From assembly GCA_963722575.1 (NCBI GenBank), contig CAVRNR010000022.1, positions 2,046,001 to 2,110,000 of the forward strand: a DNA stretch of 64,000 nt. Direction: 5' to 3'. The number at the start of each line of letters is the position of its first letter. Within the stretch, counting starts at the first letter, position 1. The position numbers and the translations under genes were made by a program. The notes below the pieces were generated by a model that ran no database searches, was not told the DNA's origin, and saw only the letters and a list, made by a program, of their open reading frames with translations. The stretch comes from Fen-178 sp963722575 (GTDB lineage: Bacteria > Acidobacteriota > Terriglobia > Bryobacterales > Bryobacteraceae). Shown here piece after piece: positions 33,977 through 44,667 of the stretch.

Positions 33977-34711
33977 CTACTCCGGGGGTTCGGAATCGGG
34001 GTCCTCCGGTTCCAGATTGTCGATGTCTAACCCCAGGATGGAGCCGGTGCGGACGCGCAGCGGCGTCACCCGGCGCACCATCCCACGCGCGGGAGGAGGA
34101 AGCGCAGGCTGGGGAGGCTCGGGCCGCAGGGACGCGGGTTGCGCCTCGGGTTTGCTGGCATTGAGCGCCGCGAGCACGCGCCGCGCGACTTCGTCGGCGA
34201 GCGTGCCCATGGTGGCGTCGAGCGCCACGGTTACGGCCGCGCGCACCTGTTCCGCATCCACCACCGCCACGAACGGCGCGGCCACCGGCCCCTGGCCCCG
34301 ACCCGCGGGAGCGGCGGGTACCCCGCCCGGCCCCCGAGCCGCGGCCGCCGCTTCCGCCAGCGGTCTCACGGCCGCCAGCAGGACGCTGGCCTCGAACGGT
34401 TTCTCGATCGTGCCATCGGCCTGGACCAGCCGCGCTCGCGCCTCGTCGATGGGCTCCTGCGCTCCGGACGTGAGGATCACCCGCACGTGGCGATGGCGCG
34501 GACTCATCTTGAGATACTGGCAGATGTCGTAGCCGGTGCGGCCGGGCATTACGGCGTCGGCCACCACCACATCGGGATCGGCGTCTACCAGGCGGATCAG
34601 CGCGGAATCGGCGTTGCTGACGGTGACTACCTCGTAACCTTCATCGCTGAGGATGCGCTCCCCCATGCGCTGGGCGTGCGGGCTGTCGTCCACCAGCAGA
34701 ATGCGGCTCAT
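33977..34711 (-). CDS. Single receiver-domain response regulator with Pro-rich C-terminus
   Basis: 244 residues. Receiver domain (1-125): RILLVDDSPHAQRMGERILS, phospho-Asp in DVVVADAVMPGRTGYD (about 52), Thr/Ser switch LTSGAQ, Lys in TIEKPFE. After about 125 comes an Ala/Pro-rich segment containing a helical VRAAVTVALDATMGTLADEV and no known output domain. ATGA overlap with the upstream BamD-like gene. Related proteins regulate envelope or gliding functions, but nothing specific is visible. Confidence 0.8.
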   Translation of the reverse strand: MSRILLVDDSPHAQRMGERILSDEGYEVVTVSNADSALIRLVDADPDVVVADAVMPGRTGYDICQYLKMSPRHRHVRVILTSGAQEPIDEARARLVQADGTIEKPFEASVLLAAVRPLAEAAAAARGPGGVPAAPAGRGQGPVAAPFVAVVDAEQVRAAVTVALDATMGTLADEVARRVLAALNASKPEAQPASLRPEPPQPALPPPARGMVRRVTPLRVRTGSILGLDIDNLEPEDPDSEPPE

Positions 34712-36096
34712 TTTTTCGCGGGGGCCGTGGCGGCCGGCTTGAGTCGATTGATCGTTTTCTGCGGAAGACCCGTCCGGATCAGATCCTGGATGGACAAGAA
34801 AGGCCGCATGGCAAAAATCCTCTGCGCCTGAAGCTTGTTGACACCAGGCAACTTCTGCAATTCCGCCACGGACGCGGTGTTGATATCCACTCCCGTGCGC
34901 GTCACGGTGGATTGCTGGGTCGGCGGCGGCGGAGGAGCGGCCGCGGGCTGCGTGGCCGAAACGGCGGTGGCGCTCACGGTTGTGCCGGTATCACCCGTCG
35001 AGCTGCCCGGCGCGGGGGGGTTGGCGCGCGCGTCGGGATTCCTGTCGATGGCGGAACTGTCGGCCACCGTGGAGACGGAGACCTCGGAGCTCACGCCCTG
35101 GGTGCCCGCGGCAACCGGCGGAACGCTGGCCGGGATGGTGGGCCGCATGCCCGTCATCTGCGGGCTTCCCGATTTGGCCGCCATGTTCATGGTGGGGCTG
35201 GTGCGGAAAGCCCCAAAAAAGTGGCCCATCGGGCTCATCTTGGTGTGGTTTTCCAGCTCATACTTCATGCGGGCGTAAGCCACGGGATCGGCTTCCGGCA
35301 CGGGCCGGTTCATTTCTTTCAGCTTCGCCCGCGCGGCATCGGCGTGAGCGCTCAGCGGATAGTCCTTGACGATCCTGGTGAGGGCCGCAACCTGCTGGTT
35401 CTCGAAGCGGTCGCCCATATGCTGGTAGGAATCGGCGAGCTGCCACAACCCTTCGTCGGCCTGGCTGTAGAGCGGGAACTGGTCGGCCATGCCCTGGAAC
35501 CGGTTGGCGGCCGCGGGAAAGCTGCCCTTGGTGTGATAGAACATGGCGGTTCTGAACTCGGCGTCGGCCAGCACTTCCTGAATGTCCCGCAGTTTCTGTT
35601 GCGCCTCGGGCGCGAACTTGCTGTTGGGGAACTGCACCAGCAACTGGCGGCATTCGTCCTCGGCCCGCAAGGCGTGCATGGGGTCGCGGTCGGATTTCTC
35701 CATCTGCTTGTAGTGGATGTCGCAGACCTTCTCCTGGGCCTCGGCGGCTTCTTCCATGGCGGGGTAGAACAGGATGAAGTCCTTGTACTCGGCTTCGGCC
35801 TCGGCGAGGCCGTGGGCGCCGCCCTCGCGAAACCAGCTATCGGCCAGGGCCAGCTTGGCCTTGGCGAGGTACTCGCTGGTGTCGTACGTGTTGATGAGCG
35901 TTTGCAGCGTGATCCGCGCGATTTCGAAGCGGCTGTGCTCGATATCGGCGATGGCCTTGTCGAATAGCACCTTGTCGGGCTGCTGGGTGTCCTTGGTGAT
36001 GGGGTTGTCGTACTTGTGACGTTTGAAGCCGCAGGAACTCGGCAGAACCACCAGCACGGCGAGCAACACGGCATGACGAATGGCGTTTCGAACCAT
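34708..36096 (-). CDS. BamD-like outer-membrane lipoprotein fused to a C-terminal helix-hairpin-helix domain
   Basis: 462 residues, against about 245 for BamD. Signal with lipobox-like SSCGFKR (Cys about 22). TPR-rich BamD region about 40-280 (DKAIADIEHSRFEIARITLQ, YPLSAHADAARAKLKE). A ~100-residue Ser/Thr/Ala/Pro linker follows, then a ComEA-type HhH (about 405-455: DINTASVAELQKLPGVNKLQ, AQRIFAMRPFLSIQDL). BamD acts in beta-barrel assembly; an HhH on a periplasm-facing lipoprotein is unexpected and could bind DNA or protein. Confidence 0.75.
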   Translation of the reverse strand: MVRNAIRHAVLLAVLVVLPSSCGFKRHKYDNPITKDTQQPDKVLFDKAIADIEHSRFEIARITLQTLINTYDTSEYLAKAKLALADSWFREGGAHGLAEAEAEYKDFILFYPAMEEAAEAQEKVCDIHYKQMEKSDRDPMHALRAEDECRQLLVQFPNSKFAPEAQQKLRDIQEVLADAEFRTAMFYHTKGSFPAAANRFQGMADQFPLYSQADEGLWQLADSYQHMGDRFENQQVAALTRIVKDYPLSAHADAARAKLKEMNRPVPEADPVAYARMKYELENHTKMSPMGHFFGAFRTSPTMNMAAKSGSPQMTGMRPTIPASVPPVAAGTQGVSSEVSVSTVADSSAIDRNPDARANPPAPGSSTGDTGTTVSATAVSATQPAAAPPPPPTQQSTVTRTGVDINTASVAELQKLPGVNKLQAQRIFAMRPFLSIQDLIRTGLPQKTINRLKPAATAPAKK

Positions 36097-36107
36097 ATTT
36101 CAATCCC

Positions 36108-36782
36108 CTACACTCTCACCCCGGTGGCGCCGGCGGCGATTTCGCGCATCTCGCGCACGGTAGCCTCGGGGTCCGGAGTGTGAAAGATCGCTGACCCTGT
36201 GACGATCCACTCACACCCGGAGCGTACCACATCGGCAAGGTTCTGCCGGTCGATGCCGCCATCGATTTCGATGGGCAACGCTAACTTCTTTTCCCGCCTC
36301 ATCCTGTCGAGCTGGCGCGCCTTGTGCAGCACGTAGGGGATGAGCTTCTGCCCGCCGAAGCCGGGGTTCACGCTCATCAACAGCACGTAGTCCGCCACCT
36401 CCAGAACGTCTTCCAGCACCGCGACCGGCGTCGCCGGGTTGAGCACCACGCCCGCCAGGGCGCCGGCCTTGCGGATCATCCCCAGGGTGCCATCCAGGTG
36501 GCGGCAAGCTTCGTAATGCACCGAAACGGAATTGGCGCCGGCCCCGACGAAAGCGTCGGCAAAGCGCTCGGGATTCTCAATCATGAGGTGGACATCCAGG
36601 TGCAGGCGCGTGACCTTGCGCACGGATTCGACCACCGGCGGCCCAATGGTGATATTGGGGACGAAGTGGCCGTCCATGACGTCCACGTGCAGCATGGCGG
36701 CGCCAGCGCGCTCGACACGAGCGATTTCTTCCGCCAGGCGGGCAAAATCCGCCGACAGAATTGACGGAATAATTTCAATCAT
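36108..36782 (-). CDS. rpe: Ribulose-phosphate 3-epimerase
   Basis: 224 residues, TIM barrel. IIPSILSADFARLAEEIARV, LHVDVMDGHFVPNITIG, HLMIENPERF, LLMSVNPGFGGQKLIPYVL and IEIDGGIDRQN contain the metal ligands (His, Asp, His, Asp) and catalytic pair. Interconverts ribulose- and xylulose-5-phosphate. Overlaps the rsmB stop by 8 nt, so translation is coupled. Confidence 0.97.
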   Translation of the reverse strand: MIEIIPSILSADFARLAEEIARVERAGAAMLHVDVMDGHFVPNITIGPPVVESVRKVTRLHLDVHLMIENPERFADAFVGAGANSVSVHYEACRHLDGTLGMIRKAGALAGVVLNPATPVAVLEDVLEVADYVLLMSVNPGFGGQKLIPYVLHKARQLDRMRREKKLALPIEIDGGIDRQNLADVVRSGCEWIVTGSAIFHTPDPEATVREMREIAAGATGVRV

Positions 36783-37851
36783 TTGCGGGCTGGTTCGATT
36801 TTATCACAGCGGCGTAGAAGCCGTCTCCGGCATCGCGGCCCGGAAGGCGGCGCATGGTCTCGACAACCAGTTCCGCGGGAACGGCGGCCACCACGGCTTC
36901 ATTCTCTTCCGGTTCGAGCGAGCAGGTGGAATACACCAGCAGGCCGCCGGGCGCGAGGGCCGTGCGCGCGTTGGCCAGCAGCGCGGCCTGGCGGCGATGC
37001 AGATCGTCGAGATCGGCGCCCGCGAGCCGCCACTTGATTTCGGGGTTGCGGCCGAGCGTGCCCGTGCCCGAGCAAGGAACATCGAGGAGAATGCGGTCGA
37101 ATGAGCGCGCGAAGGGAAGCGGTTGAGTGCCATCCAGAACCACCAGGTTGGGGGTGAGGCTCCGCATGGGCGCAAGGCGGCGAAGGTGCAGATCGCAAGC
37201 CACCGCGCGGACGCCCGATTCGAGCGCCTGCGCGGTTTTGTTGCCGGGCGCGGCGCAGAGATCGAGAAACCGCTGGCCGGGCGCGAGGCCGAGCAGCGGC
37301 ACGATGGATTGCGAGCCAATGTCCTGGATGCGCCCGCCGCGTACGTACTTTTCCGGCTCCTGAAGCGCGGCGCGAGCGATCGCGGCCGCGGCCTCGGGGC
37401 CGTAGTAGCGTTCCCAGCGAGCCAGCAGCCACGCCGGGCAGGAGAGTTCCACCTCGCGGCCGGGCCACGCGACCGGGCTGCGATCCACCTTCCGCAGCAC
37501 GGCATTGACGAAGCCCGCGGCCGAGCGCTTGCGCGCGCGCTTGACGAGTTCCACGCTCGCGGCCACCGCGGCGTGGGGCGGGATGCGCTCCAGGTACCGA
37601 AGCTGGTAGATGCCCATGCGCAGCGCGATGCTCACTTCGGGGTCGAGCTTCTGCCGGCGGCCGGAGTAATGTCCGATGAGCCAGTCGAGCTGCGCGCGAT
37701 ATCGCAGCACGCCGAAAACGATGGCGGAGGCGAGCCCGGCGTCGCGCGAATCGAGAGCCGCGGTGCGCGCCACCAGCAGATCGGAGGCATAGCCGCCCGC
37801 TTCCACCTGGCGGAGGATGTCGAACGCGGCCGTGCGGGCGGGCGATGGCAA
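36775..37851 (-). CDS. rsmB: 16S rRNA (cytosine-5) methyltransferase, RsmB-like
   Basis: 358 residues, about 70 shorter than E. coli RsmB. N-terminal NusB-like domain (AFDILRQVEAGGYASDLLVA, GVLRYRAQLDWLIG); methyltransferase with DLCAAPGNKTAQALE (SAM site), LLDVPCSGTGTLGRNPEIKW (PC catalytic-site motif) and YSTCSLEPEENEAVV (second catalytic Cys). Methylates C967-equivalent of 16S rRNA. Internal spacing is compatible with family members lacking part of the RNA-binding linker. Confidence 0.9.
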   Translation of the reverse strand: MPSPARTAAFDILRQVEAGGYASDLLVARTAALDSRDAGLASAIVFGVLRYRAQLDWLIGHYSGRRQKLDPEVSIALRMGIYQLRYLERIPPHAAVAASVELVKRARKRSAAGFVNAVLRKVDRSPVAWPGREVELSCPAWLLARWERYYGPEAAAAIARAALQEPEKYVRGGRIQDIGSQSIVPLLGLAPGQRFLDLCAAPGNKTAQALESGVRAVACDLHLRRLAPMRSLTPNLVVLDGTQPLPFARSFDRILLDVPCSGTGTLGRNPEIKWRLAGADLDDLHRRQAALLANARTALAPGGLLVYSTCSLEPEENEAVVAAVPAELVVETMRRLPGRDAGDGFYAAVIKSNQPAND

Positions 37852-37857
37852 GCCTCA

Positions 37858-38265
37858 TTATGAGACATTACAGCCCCCGGTGATCGCATTGCCGGACCGG
37901 CTCAAGTCAGAGGCGTGACAGACCGCGAAAGGCCACGGTCTGTCCTGCTTTTTCAGGAATTCCGCGGGCGGCAGGGCGGCTCGCGTCATGCGCGCCAGGG
38001 CGACGGCGCCTTTAAAGTAATTCACCCGGTTGATGCGCACGCCGATCGAAGAATGGCCCGGCCCCTGGCGAATCAGGTGGATCTCGCCCGAGCCTTCCAA
38101 CACGCCATCCACCATGCGGATCTCCGAGAGCATCCGGACGTCCGTGTCCTCGCCGGTCTTGGGGTCCTGCTCCTGCAAATGGAAAAAGCGCTGCTCCGGA
38201 TCTCGGCCGTGGGTGCCGGCGCGGCCTGAAAAAACCTGGGGCGAAATCGGCATCGACCGCCTCAT
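37858..38265 (-). CDS. Hypothetical protein
   Basis: About 135 residues from ATG 38265 (38253 is an alternative). Contains FFHLQEQDPKTGEDTDVRML, SEIRMVDGVLEGSGEIHLIR, then GVRINRVNYFKGAVALARMT. Composition is protein-like and the frame fills the gap between the esterase and rsmB on their strand, ending 6 nt before rsmB. No family recognised; another frame is also open for part of the region, so confidence is modest. Confidence 0.45.
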   Translation of the reverse strand: MRRSMPISPQVFSGRAGTHGRDPEQRFFHLQEQDPKTGEDTDVRMLSEIRMVDGVLEGSGEIHLIRQGPGHSSIGVRINRVNYFKGAVALARMTRAALPPAEFLKKQDRPWPFAVCHASDLSRSGNAITGGCNVS

Positions 38266-38299
38266 GCATGGCCGGCTGCGCCATGTGCTCGATCGTACC

Positions 38300-40039
38300 T
38301 TATTGAGCACCAGCCAACTGGCGGGCCGCGCGCAGGCCGCCAGCGCGCTGGATGCCGGGGACGAAGAGTCCGTCGATGTAATCCTGATCGGCGCCCGTAA
38401 AGCCGCCAAGATCGGACTGGAGATCTACGGGCTGGCGCGATAGAGCCGCCGCGAAGAGACACCAGACGGCGGCTTTGCCCAGGCCGACGAGGCGGGTGTG
38501 GGGCGTGTTCAACCAGGCCAGCGCGGTCAGGATGTCCTGCACGCGGTTGGCATCGTCGGTCTTATTGAACGTCAGAAAGTTCCGCACGGAGCGGTCGCGC
38601 GGCGCCACGGCGCTGCCGGTCTGGAAGGCGTCGATCATGAGGACGGAGCGGCCGGCGTCGACCAGGCGCGCCACTTCCGGCGTCCGGCGCGCGGCCTCGG
38701 CGCCATCGGCATCCACCACCAGCACGGCCGGGTTCGACCCTTTCACCCAGATGCCGGGGATGCGATCGCCTATGCCGGGCCGGCCTAGCACGATGCGCCC
38801 GCCGTCCACCTGGCTGAGCACTTCCGGCGGCCACTCGGCGGCCAGCGCCACAGCCAGGCGCTCCCTCGTGTCCCCGGTCTGCTCCTTCGCCAGGCGGACC
38901 CACTCTTCGAAGAGTTGCTGGAACGAGAGAGCATTGCCGGGCAGTGTGCGGTCGAACAGTGCCAGCATGTCCGTGATCCGCGCGGCGCGGAAGGGTTGCT
39001 CTTTGAGTTTGGCGGGGTCCTTCTCGCCCAGCACGTGCTTGCCGAAGAACGCGTACATGGCTTCGCGGTTCGCCTGGTTGTAGTTGTGGGGTGCGTCGAG
39101 CAGCATGGCTTCCACGTCCTCGCCCTTGCCATAGAGATCGTATATGGCGCGGACGGCGGGGTACTCCTCGCGCAGCATGTTGCGGGTCCAATCGCCCGTG
39201 GCGGCCGCCATGAACATGGGGCGCGGCGCCATCATGGCGGCGAACTCCACGTTATTGGTATCGAGTCGCAGGCCAGGCGCGTTCTCGCACACCCCGCCGC
39301 CCTGCATCGTGAACGAAACCATGTTGGCGGGGGCGGAGAACCGGACGCGGTCGTCGACCGCGGTGAGCATGTACGTCTGCGTGCCGCCGCCGGAAGCTCC
39401 CGTGGCGCCGATCATTTTCGGGTTGACGCCGGGGAGGGTCTCCAGAAAGTCGACCACGCGGATTCCGTTCCACAACTGGAGGCCGAACGAGCCGAAGCCC
39501 CAAAGCTGCTCGACGGGCTTCTCGCCGAAATCGTGCGGCGTCTGGACACTGTCGTTGTAGCCCACCATGTCATAGGCCAGCACCACATAGCCTTGCCGCG
39601 CGAGGTTGATGGCGCGAGCGGGCACGGAACAAATGGCGGTGTCCTCCAGGCGCCCGTTGGTCCAGTGGCCGTGGGGCGTGAGCACGGCGGGGAACCCCTG
39701 GGGCGGCGCGGCCTTCAGCGGACGGTATAGATTGCCGCCGAGATAGTAGCCGGGGAGGGTCTCGAGCAGCACCTTTTCGATGGAGTAGCCTTGATACTCG
39801 ACGCGCCCGAAGATCTGTGGGTGGAGGTCGTTTTTCGGAAACAGCGGCAGCAGCCCGGCAGCCGAGAGAATCTGTCGCCGCAGGAATTCTTTGCGGCTCT
39901 GCCACTCGGCGAGTGTCTTATAAGTCCTGGCGGTGAAGTGGGTGTCCGTGTTGGGAAGGTTGACGTTACGGGCATCCTGCGCCGGGATTTGCCCTTCCGC
40001 CGCGAGGCAGGCGGCGAAGACAGCGAGAACGACACGCAT
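38300..40039 (-). CDS. Secreted alpha/beta-hydrolase, acetylxylan-esterase-like
   Basis: 579 residues. Signal peptide MRVVLAVFAACLAAEG. GFPAVLTPHGHWTNGRLEDT, YDMVGYNDS and the nucleophile elbow MIGATGASGGGTQTYMLTAV (Ser about 231), then LLDAPHNYNQANREAMYAFF with the likely catalytic His, match the AXE1/Abhydrolase group common in polysaccharide-degrading acidobacteria. The C-terminal ~180 residues form a second hydrolase-like segment without an obvious catalytic triad. Start set at ATG 40039, where the signal peptide begins; the open frame extends further upstream without homology. Confidence 0.8.
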   Translation of the reverse strand: MRVVLAVFAACLAAEGQIPAQDARNVNLPNTDTHFTARTYKTLAEWQSRKEFLRRQILSAAGLLPLFPKNDLHPQIFGRVEYQGYSIEKVLLETLPGYYLGGNLYRPLKAAPPQGFPAVLTPHGHWTNGRLEDTAICSVPARAINLARQGYVVLAYDMVGYNDSVQTPHDFGEKPVEQLWGFGSFGLQLWNGIRVVDFLETLPGVNPKMIGATGASGGGTQTYMLTAVDDRVRFSAPANMVSFTMQGGGVCENAPGLRLDTNNVEFAAMMAPRPMFMAAATGDWTRNMLREEYPAVRAIYDLYGKGEDVEAMLLDAPHNYNQANREAMYAFFGKHVLGEKDPAKLKEQPFRAARITDMLALFDRTLPGNALSFQQLFEEWVRLAKEQTGDTRERLAVALAAEWPPEVLSQVDGGRIVLGRPGIGDRIPGIWVKGSNPAVLVVDADGAEAARRTPEVARLVDAGRSVLMIDAFQTGSAVAPRDRSVRNFLTFNKTDDANRVQDILTALAWLNTPHTRLVGLGKAAVWCLFAAALSRQPVDLQSDLGGFTGADQDYIDGLFVPGIQRAGGLRAARQLAGAQ

Positions 40040-40055
40040 GGTTATACGGTAGTAC

Positions 40056-40114
40056 GGAAAAGGGGTCAGACGCATTTTGCGGGTCTGGCAAGAAATGCGT
40101 CGCTTCCCTCTTCC
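40056..40114. repeat. Degenerate copy of the GGGGACAGACGCATTT palindrome
   Basis: GGAAAAGGGGTCAGACGCAT(TT) and AAATGCGTC...TTCC form an imperfect palindrome with a 15-nt centre; compare the perfect version at 33426-33471. It lies just upstream of the esterase gene, so it may influence its 5' region. Confidence 0.55.
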
Positions 40115-40191
40115 GCAATTGTCGAGGTGGCTGCGACGCGATCGGGCGCTACCACTTGGCGTCCGCAACTCGCCGGCGGGTTGCCCGGGGG

Positions 40192-40587
40192 CTACACGAT
40201 GTACTGCCGCACGAAGTTGAGATAGCCTCGCGGACCGCTCTCTTTGCTCCAACGGTCGACGGACTTGCGGATACGTTTGAGGCAGCCGGCCATCTCGGCG
40301 GCGGTTATGGGGGGATCGTTCCTGGTGGCGGGGACAGGTCCGCACGGTCGTCCCAGCCGCCACTCGCACACAGCCCGGACGGCATCGAAGATGGCCCGCG
40401 TCCGATCCGTCATTTGCGCCCGTGGCGGCGTGCGCCCTTCTTCTTCCGATTCGTACTGCCGCGCAAGTGCGTTCACGGCATCGCGAACGTTCAAGTCCAG
40501 GATGCCAGGGTCGCGGCGGTACTCTTTGACGATCGCGAATTCGATGTTTTGAAGAATGTCGAGATTTTGGTTTTCGTCGAATCCCAT
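40192..40587 (-). CDS. Conserved hypothetical protein
   Basis: 131 residues. DILQNIEFAIVKEYRRDPGI, LDLNVRDAVNALARQYESEE, then MTDRTRAIFDAVRAVCEWRL look well constrained and alpha-helical. No membrane segment. It follows a 31-codon relic frame (40600-40696) behind a TATAAT promoter, so the two probably formed one operon. Family not recognised. Confidence 0.65.
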   Translation of the reverse strand: MGFDENQNLDILQNIEFAIVKEYRRDPGILDLNVRDAVNALARQYESEEEGRTPPRAQMTDRTRAIFDAVRAVCEWRLGRPCGPVPATRNDPPITAAEMAGCLKRIRKSVDRWSKESGPRGYLNFVRQYIV

Positions 40588-40599
40588 AGAGACCCGCCT

Positions 40600-40696
40600 T
40601 CAGTCCGAGACGATCACGGCTCCCGCGCCTTGGATCTGGTAGATCGCGGTTCCGGTCTTAATCGAGCCGGGGTCGAGCTTCCTTCCGGGTGCGCAT
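40600..40696 (-). pseudogene. Frameshifted ~31-residue small gene with TATAAT promoter
   Basis: ATG 40696 reads MRTRK then goes out of frame at GGAAGGAAG; removing one G gives MRTRKKLDPGSIKTGTAIYQ, then IQGAGAVIVSD and TGA at 40600. The second part in its own frame is convincingly coding (LDPGSIKTGTAIYQIQGAG). The start is 6 nt after a perfect TATAAT (40703-40708), so the message was probably leaderless. Confidence 0.5.
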
Positions 40697-40702
40697 CCGG
40701 TG

Positions 40703-40708
40703 ATTATA
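40703..40708 (-). promoter_or_regulatory. Consensus -10 box (TATAAT) for the 40.2-40.7 kb operon
   Basis: TATAAT on the minus strand ends 6 nt before ATG 40696. No clear -35 is seen 17 nt upstream. Confidence 0.5.
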
Positions 40709-40729
40709 GCCGGTGGATGGGGTGCCCTC

Positions 40730-41590
40730 TTACGGCGCCGGCTCCACGTGCACCAGCACGTCGGCCACCCAGTCGAGTTGCTCCCGAATCCGAAACCGCA
40801 CATTGTTGGCGATCTCGTGCGATTGCCGTACGGTCATCTCGGGGTCCACTTCCAGGTGCAGATCCACGTGATACCGCAGGCCGGTTTTGCGCGCATAGCA
40901 TTTCTCCACGCCGCGCACGCCGGGCACCGTGGACGCCACCGCCCGGATCTGCTTCATGAGCTCCTCATCCGGCATGGTGTCCATAAGCTGCAGGGCGGTT
41001 TCGCGCGCCACGCGCACGCCCACGGACATTACGATCAGGCCTACGACGAAGCCGCCGTAGCGGTCGGCATCGAAAAAGCGCGCGGGATCCCAGAGCGTCA
41101 GTCCCACCGCGACGAGCGCCGCCACGGCGGAAACGCTGTCCATGGTGTCGTGCCACGCGTCGGCGGTGAGCGCGGTGCTGTGGAGCTTCCGGCCATAGTG
41201 AAACTTGACGGAGGCAAGAGCCATTCTGGCCAGCAGGGAGGCGATCAAAGGCCACACTACGTAGGCGGCCAGCGGCAAGCGCGGCTGGCCCAGGCGGCGC
41301 AGTGAGTCATAGGAGATCAGCGCGCCGGCGGCCGTCAGCGCCAGGCCGATCAACAGGCCCGTGAGGGTTTCCGCCCGGCCGTGGCCATAGGGGTGGTTTT
41401 CGTCGGCGGGCCGGGCGGCCACCGTCAAGCCGAGCAGCACAAAGCCGGAAGCGAACACGTCGCCCGCCGATTCCAGCCCATCCGCCACCACGGCCGTGGA
41501 ATGGCCGTAGACGCCCGCGACGATTTTGATAACGGCGAGCGAGCCGCTAACCACCATCCCGGCGATCGCGACACGTTGGCCGATGTGCAT
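40730..41590 (-). CDS. Cation diffusion facilitator (CDF) family metal efflux transporter
   Basis: 286 residues, six membrane helices. SLAVIKIVAGVYGHSTAVVA, DGLESAGDVFASGFVLLGL (HxxxD-type TM2 site replaced by DxxxD-like) and DENHPYGHGRAETLTGL, then DAWHDTMDSVSAVAALV (HxxxD in TM5) place it in CDF. The cytoplasmic C-terminal domain (VRGVEKCYARKTGLRYHVDL) follows. Exports Zn, Fe or Mn with proton antiport. Start set at ATG 41590. The 3' end coincides with a partial copy of the 18-bp repeat (40719-40730). Confidence 0.88.
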   Translation of the reverse strand: MHIGQRVAIAGMVVSGSLAVIKIVAGVYGHSTAVVADGLESAGDVFASGFVLLGLTVAARPADENHPYGHGRAETLTGLLIGLALTAAGALISYDSLRRLGQPRLPLAAYVVWPLIASLLARMALASVKFHYGRKLHSTALTADAWHDTMDSVSAVAALVAVGLTLWDPARFFDADRYGGFVVGLIVMSVGVRVARETALQLMDTMPDEELMKQIRAVASTVPGVRGVEKCYARKTGLRYHVDLHLEVDPEMTVRQSHEIANNVRFRIREQLDWVADVLVHVEPAP

Positions 41591-41598
41591 GTTGTTCG

Positions 41599-44274
<2,676 letters not shown>

Positions 44275-44284
44275 GGACCCCTTC

Positions 44285-44290
44285 ATTATA
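44285..44290 (-). promoter_or_regulatory. Consensus -10 (TATAAT) of aceE
   Basis: TATAAT on the minus strand, 10 nt before the chosen aceE ATG, so the predicted leader is about 4 nt. Confidence 0.5.
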
Positions 44291-44346
44291 GTGAACCTGG
44301 GCCAATTCCCACCCGTGCCTTTGTACTCTTATCCATCACATTCTTC

Positions 44347-44623
44347 GCGCGCCGCGACGAATTGTGGGGCAGGTTTTTAACCTGCGGCGGATTGTGAATC
44401 CGCCTGCCGCAACCGCGGAGAATCGCCACCACTCGTTGCGGCTTGCCGCTATGTGGGGTAGGTTTTGACCTGCGGCGGATTGTCAATCCGCCTGCCCGCC
44501 CTTGGACGCACCCGCCCCGGCCCCGGAGAATCGCCACCACTCGTTGCGGCTCTGCCGCTATGTGGGGCAGGTTTTTAACCTGCCGCGGATTGCCAACCCG
44601 CCCCACGATTCGTCGCGGCGCGC
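44347..44623. repeat. Composite REP element: three double-hairpin units inside a 23-bp inverted repeat
   Basis: Outer arms GCGCGCCGCGACGAATTGTG(GGG) at 44347-44369 and their complement at 44601-44623 (one mismatch). Inside are three copies (44363-44407, 44452-44495, 44561-44602) of a double hairpin: GCAGGTT-TTT-AACCTGC then GGCGGATT-GTG-AATCCGCC; the first copy is perfect. Spacers between copies also repeat (GAGAATCGCCACCACTCGTT). A fourth copy lies at 49731-49772 and a half-copy at 21894-21916. Confidence 0.8.
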
Positions 44624-44655
44624 CTGGCGGCTGCGTCACCCGCCGGCCAACCCGA

Positions 44656-44661
44656 TACAAT
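44656..44661 (+). promoter_or_regulatory. -10 box (TACAAT) of the DinB gene
   Basis: GATACAAT ends 6 nt before the ATG at 44668, predicting a leaderless mRNA. No -35 is evident. Confidence 0.45.
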
Positions 44662-44667
44662 GTGGTC

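Noticed and set aside
38012..38284. Alternative frame for the hypothetical gene before rsmB
   Set aside because: Arg/Pro/Gly-rich shadow composition compared with the frame chosen.
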